Below, one piece after another: positions 23,706 through 34,336 of a stretch of DNA of 64,000 nt. The translations under genes were made by a program, and so were the position numbers. The notes under the pieces are model-generated. The model ran no database searches. It was given only the letters and a program-made list of their open reading frames with translations, and was not told the DNA's origin. Source of the DNA: Vagococcus fluvialis bH819. Lineage in GTDB: Bacteria; Bacillota; Bacilli; Lactobacillales; Vagococcaceae. Each line of letters opens with the position of its first letter. Position 1 is the first letter of the stretch. The DNA is taken from the NCBI RefSeq assembly GCF_900163795.1, contig NZ_FWFD01000015.1:124001-188000 (forward strand). The letters run 5' to 3'.

Positions 23706-26234
23706 ATGGCTAATTTTTTGAAACAGTTAATAGAAAATGATAAAAAAGATTTAAAACGTTTAGGACACCTAGCAGATAAAGTAGAGGTTCTAAAAGATGA
23801 AATGGAACAATTAAGTGACGAAGCATTGCAAGCTAAAACTGAAGAGTTTAAAGCACGTTACCAAAAAGGTGAAACGTTAGATGATTTAATGTTTGAAGCG
23901 TTTGCGGTAGTTAGAGAAGCAGCAAAACGAGTGTTAGGCTTATTCCCATATAAAGTTCAAATTATTGGGGGAATGGTTTTACACGAAGGTAGTATCCCAG
24001 AAATGAAAACAGGTGAAGGTAAAACACTAACGGCAACAATGCCAGTTTATTTAAACGCCTTATCTGGTGAAGGTGTTCACGTTGTTACTGTTAATGAGTA
24101 CTTAGCAACACGTGATGCAAGTGAAATGGGTGAGCTATATAATTTCTTAGGATTAACGGTTGGACTTAATATCAACTCAAAATCATCTGAAGAAAAACGT
24201 TTAGCTTATGCATGTGACATTACTTACTCAACGAATAATGAGTTAGGCTTTGATTATTTAAGAGATAACATGGTTGTGTACCGTGAACAAATGGTACAAC
24301 GTCCATTGAATTTTGCGGTTGTGGATGAGGTCGATTCAATTTTAATTGATGAGGCAAGAACACCATTGATTATTTCAGGACAAGCTGAAAAATCAACAGC
24401 ATTATACAATAGAACGGATAATTTTATTAAGTCATTAGTGAATGAAGACGACTATAAAATCGATATTCAATCAAAAACAATTGCTTTAACAGAACAAGGT
24501 ATTTCAAAAGCAGAAACACATTTTGATGTAGAAAATTTATATGATATTGAGAACACATCATTGACGCATTACTTAGATCAATCACTAAGAGCAAACTACA
24601 TTATGCTTTTAGATATCGATTATGTAGTGACAGAAGGAAAAGTAATGATCGTTGATCAATTTACTGGTCGTATCATGGATGGTCGTCGTTATTCGGATGG
24701 TCTTCATCAAGCAATTGAAGCCAAAGAAGGCGTAGAAATTGAAGATGAAACTAAAACAATGGCAAATATTACCTTCCAAAACTATTTCCGTATGTATAAA
24801 AAATTATCTGGAATGACAGGTACTGCTAAAACAGAAGAAGAAGAGTTTAGAGAAATCTACAATATGGAAGTTATCCAAATTCCAACAAATAGAGAGATTG
24901 TTCGTGATGATAAAGCTGATCTTTTATACCCAACATTAACAAGTAAATTTAATGCAGTGGTGCAAGATATTAAAGCGCGTCATGAAAATGGACAACCTGT
25001 TCTTGTGGGGACTGTAGCAGTTGAAACATCTGAATTATTATCAGATTTATTAAACAAAGCAAATGTTCCACATGAAGTGTTGAATGCTAAAAACCATTTT
25101 AAAGAAGCTGAAATAATCATGAATGCTGGTCAAAAAGGTTCAGTAACAATTGCAACTAACATGGCTGGTCGTGGTACGGATATCCGTTTAGGTTTAGGCG
25201 TAATTGAAGCAGGTGGATTAGCTGTTATTGGTACAGAACGTCATGAATCAAGACGTATTGATAACCAATTACGTGGTCGTTCAGGTCGTCAAGGAGACCC
25301 AGGTGTGACACAATTCTATCTTTCTTTAGAAGATGATTTGATGAAACGTTTTGGTTCTGAGCGAATTAAAACATTCTTAGAGCGTATGAACTTAGAAGAA
25401 GAAGATGCTGTTATTCAAAGTAAAATGTTTACGAAACAAGTTGAATCAGCTCAAAAACGTGTGGAAGGTAATAACTACGATACACGTAAAAATGTTTTAC
25501 AATATGATGATGTTATGCGCGAACAACGTGAAGTTATTTATCGTCAACGTAATCAAGTGATCACATCAGATGAAGATTTAAAACCTGTATTAATGGGAAT
25601 GATTGAAAGAACAATTGGACGCTATGTTGATAGTCACACACAAGGTGAAAAAACTAATTGGAATTTACAAGGGCTAGTTGACTTTGTGGGTTCAACGATT
25701 ACTCATGAGGATGCTATTTCATTAACTGATTTTGATGGGAAAACGCCTGCAGAAATGAAAACTTTCATTCTAAGTAAAGCAACAGCTCTTTATGAAGAAA
25801 AAGAAGAAATTTTAGATAGCTCTGAACAATTGCTAGAATTCCAAAAAGTTGTTATTTTACGTGTTGTTGATACTAAATGGACAGATCATATTGATGCAAT
25901 GGATCAATTAAGAGAGTCAATTGGTTTACGTGCATATGGTCAAAATAATCCGTTAGTTGATTACCAAACAGAAGGTTATCAAATGTTCTTAGATATGGTT
26001 GGTTCAATTGAATTTGAAGCAACAAGATTATTTATGAAAGCAGAAATTCGTCAAAATGTTCAAAGAGAACAAGTCGCTCAAGGTGAAGCGGTTAAACCAA
26101 CTGATGAACAAGGGACTGTCTCTTCTGATACTAAGAAAGCACCAGTTAAAGTAGATGATAAAGTTGGAAGAAATGATCCATGTCCTTGTGGCAGTGGTAA
26201 AAAATATAAAAACTGTCACGGTAAGCCAGTTTAA
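23706..26234 (+). CDS. secA: SecA, preprotein translocase ATPase
   Basis: The 842-residue motor of the Sec export channel is complete: [11 protein letters not shown] (Walker A, about residues 101-111), the DEVD box in the first nucleotide-binding domain, the preprotein cross-linking domain, [21 protein letters not shown], and the C-terminal zinc motif [19 protein letters not shown]. It probably has its own promoter in the AT-rich gap upstream. In relatives it follows hpf directly. Confidence 0.98.
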   Translation: MANFLKQLIENDKKDLKRLGHLADKVEVLKDEMEQLSDEALQAKTEEFKARYQKGETLDDLMFEAFAVVREAAKRVLGLFPYKVQIIGGMVLHEGSIPEMKTGEGKTLTATMPVYLNALSGEGVHVVTVNEYLATRDASEMGELYNFLGLTVGLNINSKSSEEKRLAYACDITYSTNNELGFDYLRDNMVVYREQMVQRPLNFAVVDEVDSILIDEARTPLIISGQAEKSTALYNRTDNFIKSLVNEDDYKIDIQSKTIALTEQGISKAETHFDVENLYDIENTSLTHYLDQSLRANYIMLLDIDYVVTEGKVMIVDQFTGRIMDGRRYSDGLHQAIEAKEGVEIEDETKTMANITFQNYFRMYKKLSGMTGTAKTEEEEFREIYNMEVIQIPTNREIVRDDKADLLYPTLTSKFNAVVQDIKARHENGQPVLVGTVAVETSELLSDLLNKANVPHEVLNAKNHFKEAEIIMNAGQKGSVTIATNMAGRGTDIRLGLGVIEAGGLAVIGTERHESRRIDNQLRGRSGRQGDPGVTQFYLSLEDDLMKRFGSERIKTFLERMNLEEEDAVIQSKMFTKQVESAQKRVEGNNYDTRKNVLQYDDVMREQREVIYRQRNQVITSDEDLKPVLMGMIERTIGRYVDSHTQGEKTNWNLQGLVDFVGSTITHEDAISLTDFDGKTPAEMKTFILSKATALYEEKEEILDSSEQLLEFQKVVILRVVDTKWTDHIDAMDQLRESIGLRAYGQNNPLVDYQTEGYQMFLDMVGSIEFEATRLFMKAEIRQNVQREQVAQGEAVKPTDEQGTVSSDTKKAPVKVDDKVGRNDPCPCGSGKKYKNCHGKPV

Positions 26235-26235
26235 A

Positions 26236-26278
26236 AAGCTATGCGACTTAGTTAATCTGAGTCGCTTTGCTTATTTTT
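26236..26278 (+). terminator. Terminator-like hairpin between secA and prfB
   Basis: GCGACT (26243-26248) pairs with AGTCGC (26260-26265), extended by outer AAGC/GCTT pairs, and is followed by ATTTTTTA. It may only partly stop transcription, since prfB starts soon after and no clear promoter is seen between. Confidence 0.65.
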
Positions 26279-26294
26279 TAGGGGAGGATTTTTT

Positions 26295-27402
26295 ATGGAA
26301 TTAAGTGAAATAAAAAATGAATTAGATAATTTATCTAGTAAAATTAGTAACTTTAGGGGGTCTCTTTGACCTAGAAGACCTAGAAGAACAAATAGCAGAA
26401 ATTGAATCAATCATGTCAGAACCAAGCTTTTGGGATAACTCTGAGAAAGCACAAATTGTCATTGATAAATCGAATCAATTGAAAGCTCAGTACGAAACGT
26501 TTAATGAGTTAGAAAGTACATTAGAAGAATTAATATTAATGTATGAGATGATTTTAGAAGAGGAAGATCCAGACATTTTTTCTGAATTAATTAATAATGT
26601 GAAAGAATTAAAACAAGAAGTGGAAAAATACGAGTTAGCACAACTTCTTAGTGAAGAATATGATCATAATAATGCGATTATCGAACTCCATCCAGGAGCG
26701 GGAGGAACAGAGTCTCAAGACTGGGGAAGCATGCTTCTAAGAATGTATACACGATGGGCTGATAGTAAAGGGTATCAAATAGAAACGTTAGACTATCAAT
26801 CAGGGGATGAAGCAGGTATTAAAAGCGTTACGCTCTTAGTCAAAGGATTCAATGCTTATGGCTATTTGAAGTCTGAAAAGGGCGTTCATAGGCTAGTTAG
26901 AATATCACCATTTGATTCAAATAGTCGCAGACATACTTCTTTTTGTTCTGTAGATGTAATGCCAGAATTAACAGATGATGTGACTGTAGACATCAAATCA
27001 GACGACTTAAAGGTGGATACATTCAGAGCTAGTGGAGCCGGTGGTCAGCATATTAATAAAACTGATTCAGCCATCAGAATTACGCATTTACCGACTGGTG
27101 TTGTTGTCTCTTCTCAAGCACAACGTTCGCAAATTAAAAATAGAGAACAAGCGATGGGAATGCTTAAAGCAAAACTCTATCAAATAGAAGAAGAAAAAAA
27201 AGAGCAAGAGGCCGCAGCTATTCGCGGAGAACAAAAAGAGATTGGTTGGGGGTCGCAAATTAGATCCTATGTGTTTCACCCTTACTCAATGATTAAAGAT
27301 CATCGAACAAATTTTGAGATTGGCAATACACAAAGTGTTATGGATGGCGATCTTGATAATTTTATTGACGCTTATTTAAGGTGGAAAATGTCAGATAGTT
27401 AA
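26295..27402 (+). CDS. prfB: Peptide chain release factor 2, with programmed +1 frameshift
   Basis: Translation starts at ATG 26295 (GGGGAGG upstream) and reads 24 codons to CTT TGA C at 26364-26370. There an in-frame UGA is bypassed by a +1 shift, aided by the internal AGGGGG at 26355-26360. Reading resumes at GAC 26368 and gives about 368 residues. RF2 recognises UGA/UAA, so the shift is its classic autoregulation. The GGQ motif is in [11 protein letters not shown]. An ORF caller starting at the ATG at 26413 would miss about 39 residues. Confidence 0.96.
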
Positions 27403-27451
27403 GAATATGACTATGATTATATTTTTGAAATAGAATTGTAATGAAATGAAA

Positions 27452-27480
27452 TTAACATCTGGTAAAAGTCATGTTATACT
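27452..27480 (+). promoter_or_regulatory. Promoter of ftsEX
   Basis: TTAACA (27452-27457) and TATACT (27475-27480) are 17 bases apart, with a leader of about 50 bases before ftsE. Confidence 0.65.
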
Positions 27481-27537
27481 AACTTGAACGCGTTAATAAA
27501 AGCAGTCACTTTATTAAATAAATTGGGGAGAATGCTA

Positions 27538-28224
27538 ATGATTGAAATGAAGAAAGTAACAAAAAAATATTCGAACGGAACAACTGCAGTTAGGAACTTA
27601 TCCGTTAACATAAACCAAGGAGAATTTGTTTATGTAGTAGGACCTAGTGGGGCAGGAAAATCAACTTTTATTAAATTGATGTACCGTGAAGAAAAAGCGA
27701 CTAAGGGAAATTTAACAGTCTGCGGCTATGATTTGTTAAATATTAAAAACAGAAACATTCCTTATTTACGTCGTGAAATCGGGATTGTCTTCCAAGATTA
27801 TAAGTTGTTAACACAAAAAACAGTTTATGAAAACGTTGCTTACGCGATGCAAGTAATTGGTAAAAAACCACGTGAAGTAAAAAAACGTGTCATGGAAGTG
27901 TTAGATTTAGTAGGATTAAAGCATAAAGTTCGTGTCTTTCCAAATGAATTATCAGGTGGGGAGCAGCAACGTGTTGCGATTGCTCGTGCCATTGTTAATA
28001 CCCCAAAAGTATTGATTGCTGATGAACCAACAGGAAACTTAGATCCAGAAAACTCTTGGGAAATTATGGATTTACTAGATCGTATTAATCAACAAGGTAC
28101 AACTGTAGTTATGGCAACACATAATAGTATGATTGTAAATGAAATTCGTCACCGCGTCCTAGCGATTGAAAATGGTCGAATCACAAGAGATCAAGATGAG
28201 GGGGATTACGGATACGATGATTAG
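27538..28224 (+). CDS. ftsE: FtsE, cell-division ABC ATPase
   Basis: The 228-residue ATPase of the FtsEX complex couples ATP hydrolysis to peptidoglycan hydrolase activation outside the membrane. Walker A is GPSGAGKST, the signature LSGGEQQRVAIARAI and Walker B VLIADEPTGNLD. The start at 27538 follows GGGGAG; the longer reading frame from 27484 has no site. It overlaps ftsX by eight bases. Confidence 0.96.
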   Translation: MIEMKKVTKKYSNGTTAVRNLSVNINQGEFVYVVGPSGAGKSTFIKLMYREEKATKGNLTVCGYDLLNIKNRNIPYLRREIGIVFQDYKLLTQKTVYENVAYAMQVIGKKPREVKKRVMEVLDLVGLKHKVRVFPNELSGGEQQRVAIARAIVNTPKVLIADEPTGNLDPENSWEIMDLLDRINQQGTTVVMATHNSMIVNEIRHRVLAIENGRITRDQDEGDYGYDD

Positions 28225-29104
28225 AAATTTTTTCAGACATATAGGTAGTGCATTAAAGAACTTAAAACGTAATGGATGGATGACATTAGCATCTGCTAGT
28301 GCCGTAGCTGTTACCTTAACATTAGTAGGAATATTTTTAGGAGTTATCCTAAATGTGACCAAAATTGCCGAGGATATTAATAAAAACGTAGATGTTTCAG
28401 TTTTTGTTGAGATCGGAACGTCCAAAGAAGAAACAGATAAATTAGGAGAAGAGCTAAAAAAAATTCCTGATGTAGAAAAAGTTGTCTTTTCTAGCAAGCA
28501 AAATGAATATAAAAAATTAACTGATAAATTAGGTGACACTTGGAAGTTGTTTGATGGTGATGATAATCCATTGTATGATGTGTTTATTTTAACTGCTAAA
28601 AATTCAGAGGCAATAAAAGAGATTCAGAAATCAGCTTCTAAAGCACCAAATGTTCATAAGGCTGATTATGGTGGTCAAAATTCAGATAAAATTTTCTCAA
28701 TTGCCAAAAATGTTAAAGTTTGGGGAACGATAGCAGCGGTGTTCTTAGTTGCTGTAGCCATTTTCCTAATTTCAAACACTATTAGGATTACAATTATTTC
28801 GAGAAAACGTGAAATTCAAATTATGCGTCTTGTAGGTGCTAAAAATGGTTTCATTCGTTGGCCTTTCTTCTTAGAAGGCGCATTTATAGGTGTTCTAGGA
28901 TCAATCATCCCAATCTTACTTATTTCGTTTGGTTATGCACAAGTCTACTTTATATTTACTAAAAGTATGATGGCATCGGCTGCTTATGAACTCGTTTCAC
29001 CAGCAACTTTAGTCCTTCAATTAAATCTTTTGCTTCTTGTAATAGGCGTAGTTATTGGTTCAGTTGGATCAGTTCTATCAATGAGAAGATTCTTAAAAAT
29101 ATAA
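28217..29104 (+). CDS. ftsX: FtsX, cell-division transmembrane protein
   Basis: A 295-residue FtsX with a first membrane segment (about residues 22-45), a large extracellular loop (about 50-165), three further segments, and a C-terminal end MRRFLKI. The start MIRNFFRHIGSALKNLKRNG at 28217 is the family start; earlier ATGs in frame lie inside ftsE. In streptococci FtsX recruits the coiled-coil hydrolase PcsB; a PcsB-like coiled-coil M23 protein lies 8 kb downstream here. Confidence 0.95.
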   Translation: MIRNFFRHIGSALKNLKRNGWMTLASASAVAVTLTLVGIFLGVILNVTKIAEDINKNVDVSVFVEIGTSKEETDKLGEELKKIPDVEKVVFSSKQNEYKKLTDKLGDTWKLFDGDDNPLYDVFILTAKNSEAIKEIQKSASKAPNVHKADYGGQNSDKIFSIAKNVKVWGTIAAVFLVAVAIFLISNTIRITIISRKREIQIMRLVGAKNGFIRWPFFLEGAFIGVLGSIIPILLISFGYAQVYFIFTKSMMASAAYELVSPATLVLQLNLLLLVIGVVIGSVGSVLSMRRFLKI

Positions 29105-29110
29105 TATGTT

Positions 29111-29147
29111 TAGTAGTTGACATTAAACTGTCAACTACTATTTTTTT
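29111..29147 (+). terminator. Terminator after ftsX
   Basis: TAGTAGTTGACA (29111-29122) pairs perfectly with TGTCAACTACTA (29129-29140), followed by seven Ts. Confidence 0.93.
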
Positions 29148-29192
29148 GTCTTTTTGATTTATCTATAACATTCAAATATAAAAATTCTTAAT

Positions 29193-29214
29193 TGTAAAAA
29201 GAATGTAAAAAGAC
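29193..29214 (+). promoter_or_regulatory. Tandem 11-bp repeats upstream of pstS, candidate PhoP box
   Basis: TGTAAAAAGAA (29193-29203) is followed directly by TGTAAAAAGAC (29204-29214). Read on the other strand this is TTTACA-N5-TTTACA, the form of PhoP half-sites in Firmicutes. It lies about 60 bases upstream of a possible -10 box TATATT (29273-29278) that lacks a good -35, as expected for an activated promoter. Confidence 0.5.
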
Positions 29215-29309
29215 TTGCAATTTTCTCTCTCAAATTATATGTTTAGTTTGAGTTATTTTTTAAATAGAAAAGTATATTAATTAGTGTAATTTTAGTAGGA
29301 GGTTAACCC

Positions 29310-30164
29310 GTGAAAAAAATGTACAAAGGAGCCGTTTTAATTGCTCTGACATTAGTGATGGTTAGTTGTGGCAAAGTAGATAATGGTGAGTCGATAAATG
29401 CAGTAGGATCATCAGCTATGCAACCCTTAGTAGAAGCTGCTAGTGAACAGTATAGCAGTACTAATCTTGGTAAGTTTATTAACGTCCAAGGTGGTGGTAG
29501 TGGTACTGGTTTGAGCCAAGTTCAATCTGGAGCGGTCGAAATTGGTAATTCTGATTTATTTGCAGAAGAGAAAAAGGGGATAGAAAGTGACCAGTTAGTT
29601 GATCATCAAGTCGCCGTAGTAGGATTAACACCGATTGTAAATAAAAATGTGGGTGTTAAAGATATCAAGAAAGAGGATTTGAAAAAAATATTTACTGGAA
29701 AAATAACTAACTGGAAAGAAGTTGGAGGAAAAGATCAAAAAATTGTTCTCCTTAACAGAGCTTCTGGAAGTGGGAGTCGTCATACATTTGAACAGTGGGT
29801 CTTAGATGGAGAGGAATCGAAAAATTCTCAAGAACAAGAATCAACGGGAATGGTAAGACAGATTGTAAGTACAACACCCGGTGCAATTAGTTATGTAGCA
29901 TTTTCTTATGTGACAGAGGACGTTCAGACGTTGACAATTGATGGTGTGAAACCTACTGAAGAAAATGTCATGAAGAATGACTGGTTTGTTTGGTCTTATG
30001 AGCATATGTACACAAAAGGTGAAGCAAAAGGATTAACAAAAGATTTTTTAGATTATATGTTATCTGATACTGTTCAAAATGAAATTGTTCCTCAGTTAGG
30101 ATATATTCCTGTTTCTAAAATGGCAGTTACTAGAGATGTTGAAGGAAATATTAAGTCGAATTAA
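29310..30164 (+). CDS. pstS: PstS, phosphate-binding lipoprotein
   Basis: A 284-residue substrate-binding protein of the high-affinity phosphate transporter. It has a lipoprotein signal ending in the lipobox VSC at about residue 20 and is anchored outside the membrane. VGSSAMQPLVEA and ASGSGSRHTFEQW hold phosphate-binding residues. GTG at 29310 follows TAGGAGG. First gene of pstS-C-A-B-B-phoU. Confidence 0.95.
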   Translation: MKKMYKGAVLIALTLVMVSCGKVDNGESINAVGSSAMQPLVEAASEQYSSTNLGKFINVQGGGSGTGLSQVQSGAVEIGNSDLFAEEKKGIESDQLVDHQVAVVGLTPIVNKNVGVKDIKKEDLKKIFTGKITNWKEVGGKDQKIVLLNRASGSGSRHTFEQWVLDGEESKNSQEQESTGMVRQIVSTTPGAISYVAFSYVTEDVQTLTIDGVKPTEENVMKNDWFVWSYEHMYTKGEAKGLTKDFLDYMLSDTVQNEIVPQLGYIPVSKMAVTRDVEGNIKSN

Positions 30165-30190
30165 ATAAAGACTTTTTAATAGGAGGAATT

Positions 30191-31114
30191 GTGTTGGAAG
30201 ATATTCAAAGTAAACTTTTAAAAAAATCTCCAAAAAGACGATTAGAGCAATTTGGAAAAACAATTAGTTTTTTAGCTATTTCACTTATTGTAGCGGTTGT
30301 TATTGCCATTTTCTATTTTGTAGCAAGTAAGGGATTAGCAACATTTTTTGTTGATAAAGTTAATTTATCTGATTTTTTATTTGGGACAGAGTGGAATCCA
30401 AGTTCTGTTGGTGAAGATGGACAGCCATTAGTTGGTGCGATGCCAATGATTTTAGGTTCTTTCATCGTAACTTTTTTATCTGCATTAATTGCAACACCGT
30501 TTGCGATTGGGGCTGCGGTCTTTATGACAGAGATCTCGCCCAAACTGGGAACAAAAATTTTACAACCGGTTATCGAGTTACTTGTGGGAATTCCATCAGT
30601 AGTTTACGGATTCATTGGTTTATCAGTAATTGTTCCGGCTGTTAGAAGTGTCTTTGGTGGCTCTGGTTTTGGTATTTTAGCCGGAACGTTTGTTTTATTT
30701 GTTATGATTTTACCAACGGTAACGTCAATGACAGTTGACGCGTTAAAAGCAGTTCCCAGACATTATAGAGAAGCGTCTTTGGCGCTAGGTGCAACGAGAT
30801 GGCAAACAATTTATAAAGTTGTTCTAAGATCAGCAGTGCCAGGTATTTTAACAGCGGTTGTATTCGGTATGGCAAGAGCGTTTGGTGAAGCTTTAGCGAT
30901 TCAAATGGTGATTGGTAATGCTGCACTACTACCACACAATTTAATTACACCAGCTTCGACTTTAACAAGTGTGTTAACGATGGGAATTGGTAATACGATT
31001 ATGGGAACATTACAAAATAATGTCTTGTGGTCATTAGCGTTACTATTATTATTAATGTCATTATTCTTCAATATTATTACACGAATGATTGGTAAGAAAG
31101 GAGCAATGAAATAA
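30191..31114 (+). CDS. pstC: PstC, phosphate transporter permease
   Basis: A 307-residue membrane protein with about six segments and the permease EAA loop (REASLALGATRWQTIYKVVL). AGGAGG (30181-30186) fits either GTG 30191 or TTG 30194; the latter has better spacing, so the protein may be one residue shorter. Its stop overlaps the pstA start by one base. It pairs with PstA to form the channel. Confidence 0.95.
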   Translation: MLEDIQSKLLKKSPKRRLEQFGKTISFLAISLIVAVVIAIFYFVASKGLATFFVDKVNLSDFLFGTEWNPSSVGEDGQPLVGAMPMILGSFIVTFLSALIATPFAIGAAVFMTEISPKLGTKILQPVIELLVGIPSVVYGFIGLSVIVPAVRSVFGGSGFGILAGTFVLFVMILPTVTSMTVDALKAVPRHYREASLALGATRWQTIYKVVLRSAVPGILTAVVFGMARAFGEALAIQMVIGNAALLPHNLITPASTLTSVLTMGIGNTIMGTLQNNVLWSLALLLLLMSLFFNIITRMIGKKGAMK

Positions 31115-31998
31115 TGAATGCAAAAAAAGCAGATAAGATAGCTACTGGCGTTCTTTACGGCATTGCCATAGTCATTACAGCGATTCTTGCTAGTTTATTA
31201 TTATATATTTTAGGTCGTGGATTACCTCATATTAGTTGGGATTTCTTAACGAAGCCTTCTAAAAGTTTCCAAGCAGGTGGAGGAATTGGTATTCAACTAT
31301 TCAACTCATTCTACTTACTTGTCATTACAATGTTAATTAGTATTCCTATTTCTTTAGGTGCAGGTATTTATTTATCAGAATATGCCAAAGATAATATGCT
31401 AACTAATATTATTAGAACATCGATTGAAGTGTTAAGCTCACTTCCTTCTGTTGTCGTTGGTTTGTTTGGTTTCTTAATCTTTGTTATTCAAGCAGGATTA
31501 GGCTTCTCGATTATTTCAGGAGCATTAGCCTTAACTTTCTTTAATTTACCTCTTTTAACAAGAAACGTAGAAGAATCATTAAAAGCCGTACATTATACAC
31601 AAAGAGAAGCTGGACTTGCCTTAGGATTATCTAGATGGGAAACCGTGATTCGTGTCATCATTCCAGAAGCATTACCAGGAATTCTAACAGGGATTATCTT
31701 AGGTTCTGGTCGTATCTTTGGTGAAGCGGCTGCTTTAATTTATACAGCTGGACAAAGTGCACCAGCTCTAGACTTTACCAATTGGAACCCAATGAGTATA
31801 ACAAGCCCGTTAAACATATTCAGACAAGCCGAAACATTGGCTGTTCATATTTGGAAAGTTAACAGCGAAGGAAATATGCCTGATGGTGCTCAAGTTTCAG
31901 CTGGTTCCTCAGCGGTATTAATATTAGCCGTGCTACTCTTTAATTTCTTAGCTCGTTTTATTGGTAAGAGACTGCACAAGAAGATTACTTCAGCATAG
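31114..31998 (+). CDS. pstA: PstA, phosphate transporter permease
   Basis: The 294-residue second permease subunit has the EAA loop QREAGLALGLSRWETVIRVI and about six membrane segments. It is co-translated with pstC (overlap of one base) and followed by two ATPase genes. Confidence 0.95.
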   Translation: MNAKKADKIATGVLYGIAIVITAILASLLLYILGRGLPHISWDFLTKPSKSFQAGGGIGIQLFNSFYLLVITMLISIPISLGAGIYLSEYAKDNMLTNIIRTSIEVLSSLPSVVVGLFGFLIFVIQAGLGFSIISGALALTFFNLPLLTRNVEESLKAVHYTQREAGLALGLSRWETVIRVIIPEALPGILTGIILGSGRIFGEAAALIYTAGQSAPALDFTNWNPMSITSPLNIFRQAETLAVHIWKVNSEGNMPDGAQVSAGSSAVLILAVLLFNFLARFIGKRLHKKITSA

Positions 31999-32012
31999 AT
32001 AGGGGATTTATA

Positions 32013-32822
32013 ATGAAAGAATATAATCTAGATGAAACAAATATTATTCAATTGAATGAAAAGGATAGAAAAATAGCATTGGCAACCGATGATCTTCATG
32101 TATGGTATGGAGACAATGAAGCGATTAAAGGTGTTAGTCTTCAATTCGAAGAAAATAAGATTACGTCATTGATTGGTCCATCTGGCTGCGGAAAATCGAC
32201 TTACTTACGTTCTTTAAATCGTATGAATGATGAAATAGATGGAACGAAAATTACTGGGAAAATTATGTATGAAAATACAGATGTTAATTCTAAAATTGTT
32301 GATGTGTATGAAATGCGTAAACATATCGGAATGGTTTTTCAAAGACCTAATCCATTTAGTAAATCAATCTATGGAAATATAACGTTTGCTTTAAAGCAAC
32401 ATGGTGTTAAAGATAAGAAACAACTAGACGAAATTGTTGAGACAAGCTTAAAACAAGCGGCATTATGGGATCAAGTAAAAGATGATTTGAATAAAAGCGC
32501 CTTAGCGCTGTCAGGTGGTCAACAACAACGTTTATGTATTGCTCGGGCAATCGCTATGAAACCAGATGTGTTATTATTAGATGAGCCAGCAAGTGCGTTA
32601 GATCCGATTTCAACAAGCAAGGTAGAAGAAACATTAATAAATCTAAAAGAAGATTATACGATTATTATTGTGACTCATAATATGCAACAAGCCTCTAGAA
32701 TTAGTGACTATACTGCCTTTTTCTATTTGGGACAAGTGATGGAATATGATAAAACAAGAAAAATATTTACACGACCAAAAATTCAAGCAACAGATGATTA
32801 TGTATCTGGACATTTCGGATAA
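32013..32822 (+). CDS. pstB1: PstB, phosphate transporter ATPase (first copy)
   Basis: A 269-residue ATPase with Walker [10 protein letters not shown], signature [16 protein letters not shown] and Walker B VLLLDEPASALDP. An N-terminal extension of about 20 residues distinguishes it from the second copy directly downstream. Two adjacent pstB genes are common in Lactobacillales; whether they form mixed or alternative transporters is not known from sequence. Confidence 0.95.
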   Translation: MKEYNLDETNIIQLNEKDRKIALATDDLHVWYGDNEAIKGVSLQFEENKITSLIGPSGCGKSTYLRSLNRMNDEIDGTKITGKIMYENTDVNSKIVDVYEMRKHIGMVFQRPNPFSKSIYGNITFALKQHGVKDKKQLDEIVETSLKQAALWDQVKDDLNKSALALSGGQQQRLCIARAIAMKPDVLLLDEPASALDPISTSKVEETLINLKEDYTIIIVTHNMQQASRISDYTAFFYLGQVMEYDKTRKIFTRPKIQATDDYVSGHFG

Positions 32823-32834
32823 GGAGGAAGTTAC

Positions 32835-33587
32835 GTGGCTATTATAGAATCAAATGATTTGCATTTATATTATGGTAAGAATGAAGCGTTAAAAGGAATT
32901 ACAATGGCATTTGATGAAGGCGGGATTACTGCTTTAATCGGACCATCTGGCTGTGGTAAATCAACGTATCTAAGAACATTGAATCGAATGAATGATTTAA
33001 TTCCTTCTGTGACAATTACAGGGAATGTTTCGTATAAAGGAAAAGATATCTATAGTCCTAAAACAGATACAGTTATGTTACGTAAACAAATTGGTATGGT
33101 GTTCCAACAGCCGAATCCGTTTCCGTTTTCTATTTATGAAAATGTTATTTATGGATTAAGGCTATCTGGCAATCATTCTAAAGAAGAATTAGACCGTGTT
33201 GTTGAGGAAAGTCTAAAGGCTGCTGCTGTATGGGATGATGTAAAAGATAAATTAAATAAAAGTGCCTTGTCATTATCAGGTGGGCAGCAGCAACGCGTTT
33301 GTATTGCCCGTGTTTTAGCAGTAAAACCAGACGTGATTCTTTTAGATGAGCCAACAAGTGCGCTTGACCCAGTATCAAGTGGTAAAATAGAGAATATGTT
33401 ATTAGAATTAAAAGAGCAGTATACAATGATTATGGTGACACATAATATGCAACAAGCGTCACGTATTTCAGACAAAACAGCTTTTTTCTTAAATGGCGAT
33501 TTGATTGAATACGATAAAACAAAAAAAATATTCATTAATCCAAAAGAACAAAAAACTGAAGATTATATCACAGGGAAATTTGGCTAA
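32835..33587 (+). CDS. pstB2: PstB, phosphate transporter ATPase (second copy)
   Basis: A 250-residue ATPase closely related to the previous gene ([38 protein letters not shown]). It starts with GTG behind AAGGAGG. All ATPase motifs are intact in both copies. Confidence 0.95.
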   Translation: MAIIESNDLHLYYGKNEALKGITMAFDEGGITALIGPSGCGKSTYLRTLNRMNDLIPSVTITGNVSYKGKDIYSPKTDTVMLRKQIGMVFQQPNPFPFSIYENVIYGLRLSGNHSKEELDRVVEESLKAAAVWDDVKDKLNKSALSLSGGQQQRVCIARVLAVKPDVILLDEPTSALDPVSSGKIENMLLELKEQYTMIMVTHNMQQASRISDKTAFFLNGDLIEYDKTKKIFINPKEQKTEDYITGKFG

Positions 33588-33607
33588 AAAATAAAGGGGA
33601 TGAAGTT

Positions 33608-34288
33608 ATGCTGAGAAGTCAGTTTGAAGAGGATTTACAAAATTTACATAATAAATTTGAGGCTATGGGACAAGATGTTAATGAATCAATTAGCAAATCG
33701 GTCAAAGCGTTTATTGATCATGATAAAAGCTTAGCAAAAGAAGTTATCAAATCAGATGAAAATATTAATTTACAAGAACAAAATTTAGAAAAAAAATGTT
33801 TTGAAATGATTGCTTTGCAGCAGCCTGTTACAGTGGATTTAAGAAATATTGTAACTATTATGAAAGCAAGTTCTGATTTAGAAAGAATGGGTGACCACGC
33901 AGTTTCAATCGCTAAATCAACAATTCGTGTTAAAGGTAATAAACGTGTGCTAGAAATTGAAAATGAAATTTCTGATATGGCTAAACATGTTATGGTAATG
34001 GTGAGTGAAGTGCTTGTTGCTTATGTTAAAACAGATAGCAAAAAAGCAATTGAAATTGCGATTAGTGATAAAGTAACTAATAATTACTTTAAATCAATTT
34101 ATCGTCATTCAATTAGAGCGATGCAAGAAAACCCAGAAACAGTTATTGTTGGGGCTGATTACCTGCAAGTTGCTGGCTACTTAGAGCGACTAGGTGACTA
34201 TGTAACGAATATTTGTGAATGGATTGTCTACTTAACGACTGGAAAAATAGAAGAATTAAATCTAGAAGATTATGAAGATAATATATAA
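33608..34288 (+). CDS. phoU: PhoU, phosphate uptake regulator
   Basis: A 226-residue all-helical protein with two PhoU repeats (about 15-105 and 120-205), including SSDLERMGDHAVSIAK and LERLGDYVTNICEW, which carry the E-x3-D metal-binding motifs. It modulates Pst activity and phosphate signalling. The sensor pair PhoPR is not in this window. Confidence 0.95.
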   Translation: MLRSQFEEDLQNLHNKFEAMGQDVNESISKSVKAFIDHDKSLAKEVIKSDENINLQEQNLEKKCFEMIALQQPVTVDLRNIVTIMKASSDLERMGDHAVSIAKSTIRVKGNKRVLEIENEISDMAKHVMVMVSEVLVAYVKTDSKKAIEIAISDKVTNNYFKSIYRHSIRAMQENPETVIVGADYLQVAGYLERLGDYVTNICEWIVYLTTGKIEELNLEDYEDNI

Positions 34289-34290
34289 AT

Positions 34291-34336
34291 AAAAAAAGCT
34301 GACATCTCAAATTATGTTGAGACGTCAGTTTTTTTT
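34291..34336. terminator. Bidirectional terminator between phoU and the yibE/F pair
   Basis: CTGACATCTCAA pairs with TTGAGACGTCAG (one internal mismatch), with A run before and T run after. The stop codon of the converging gene (34312) lies in its loop. Confidence 0.85.
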
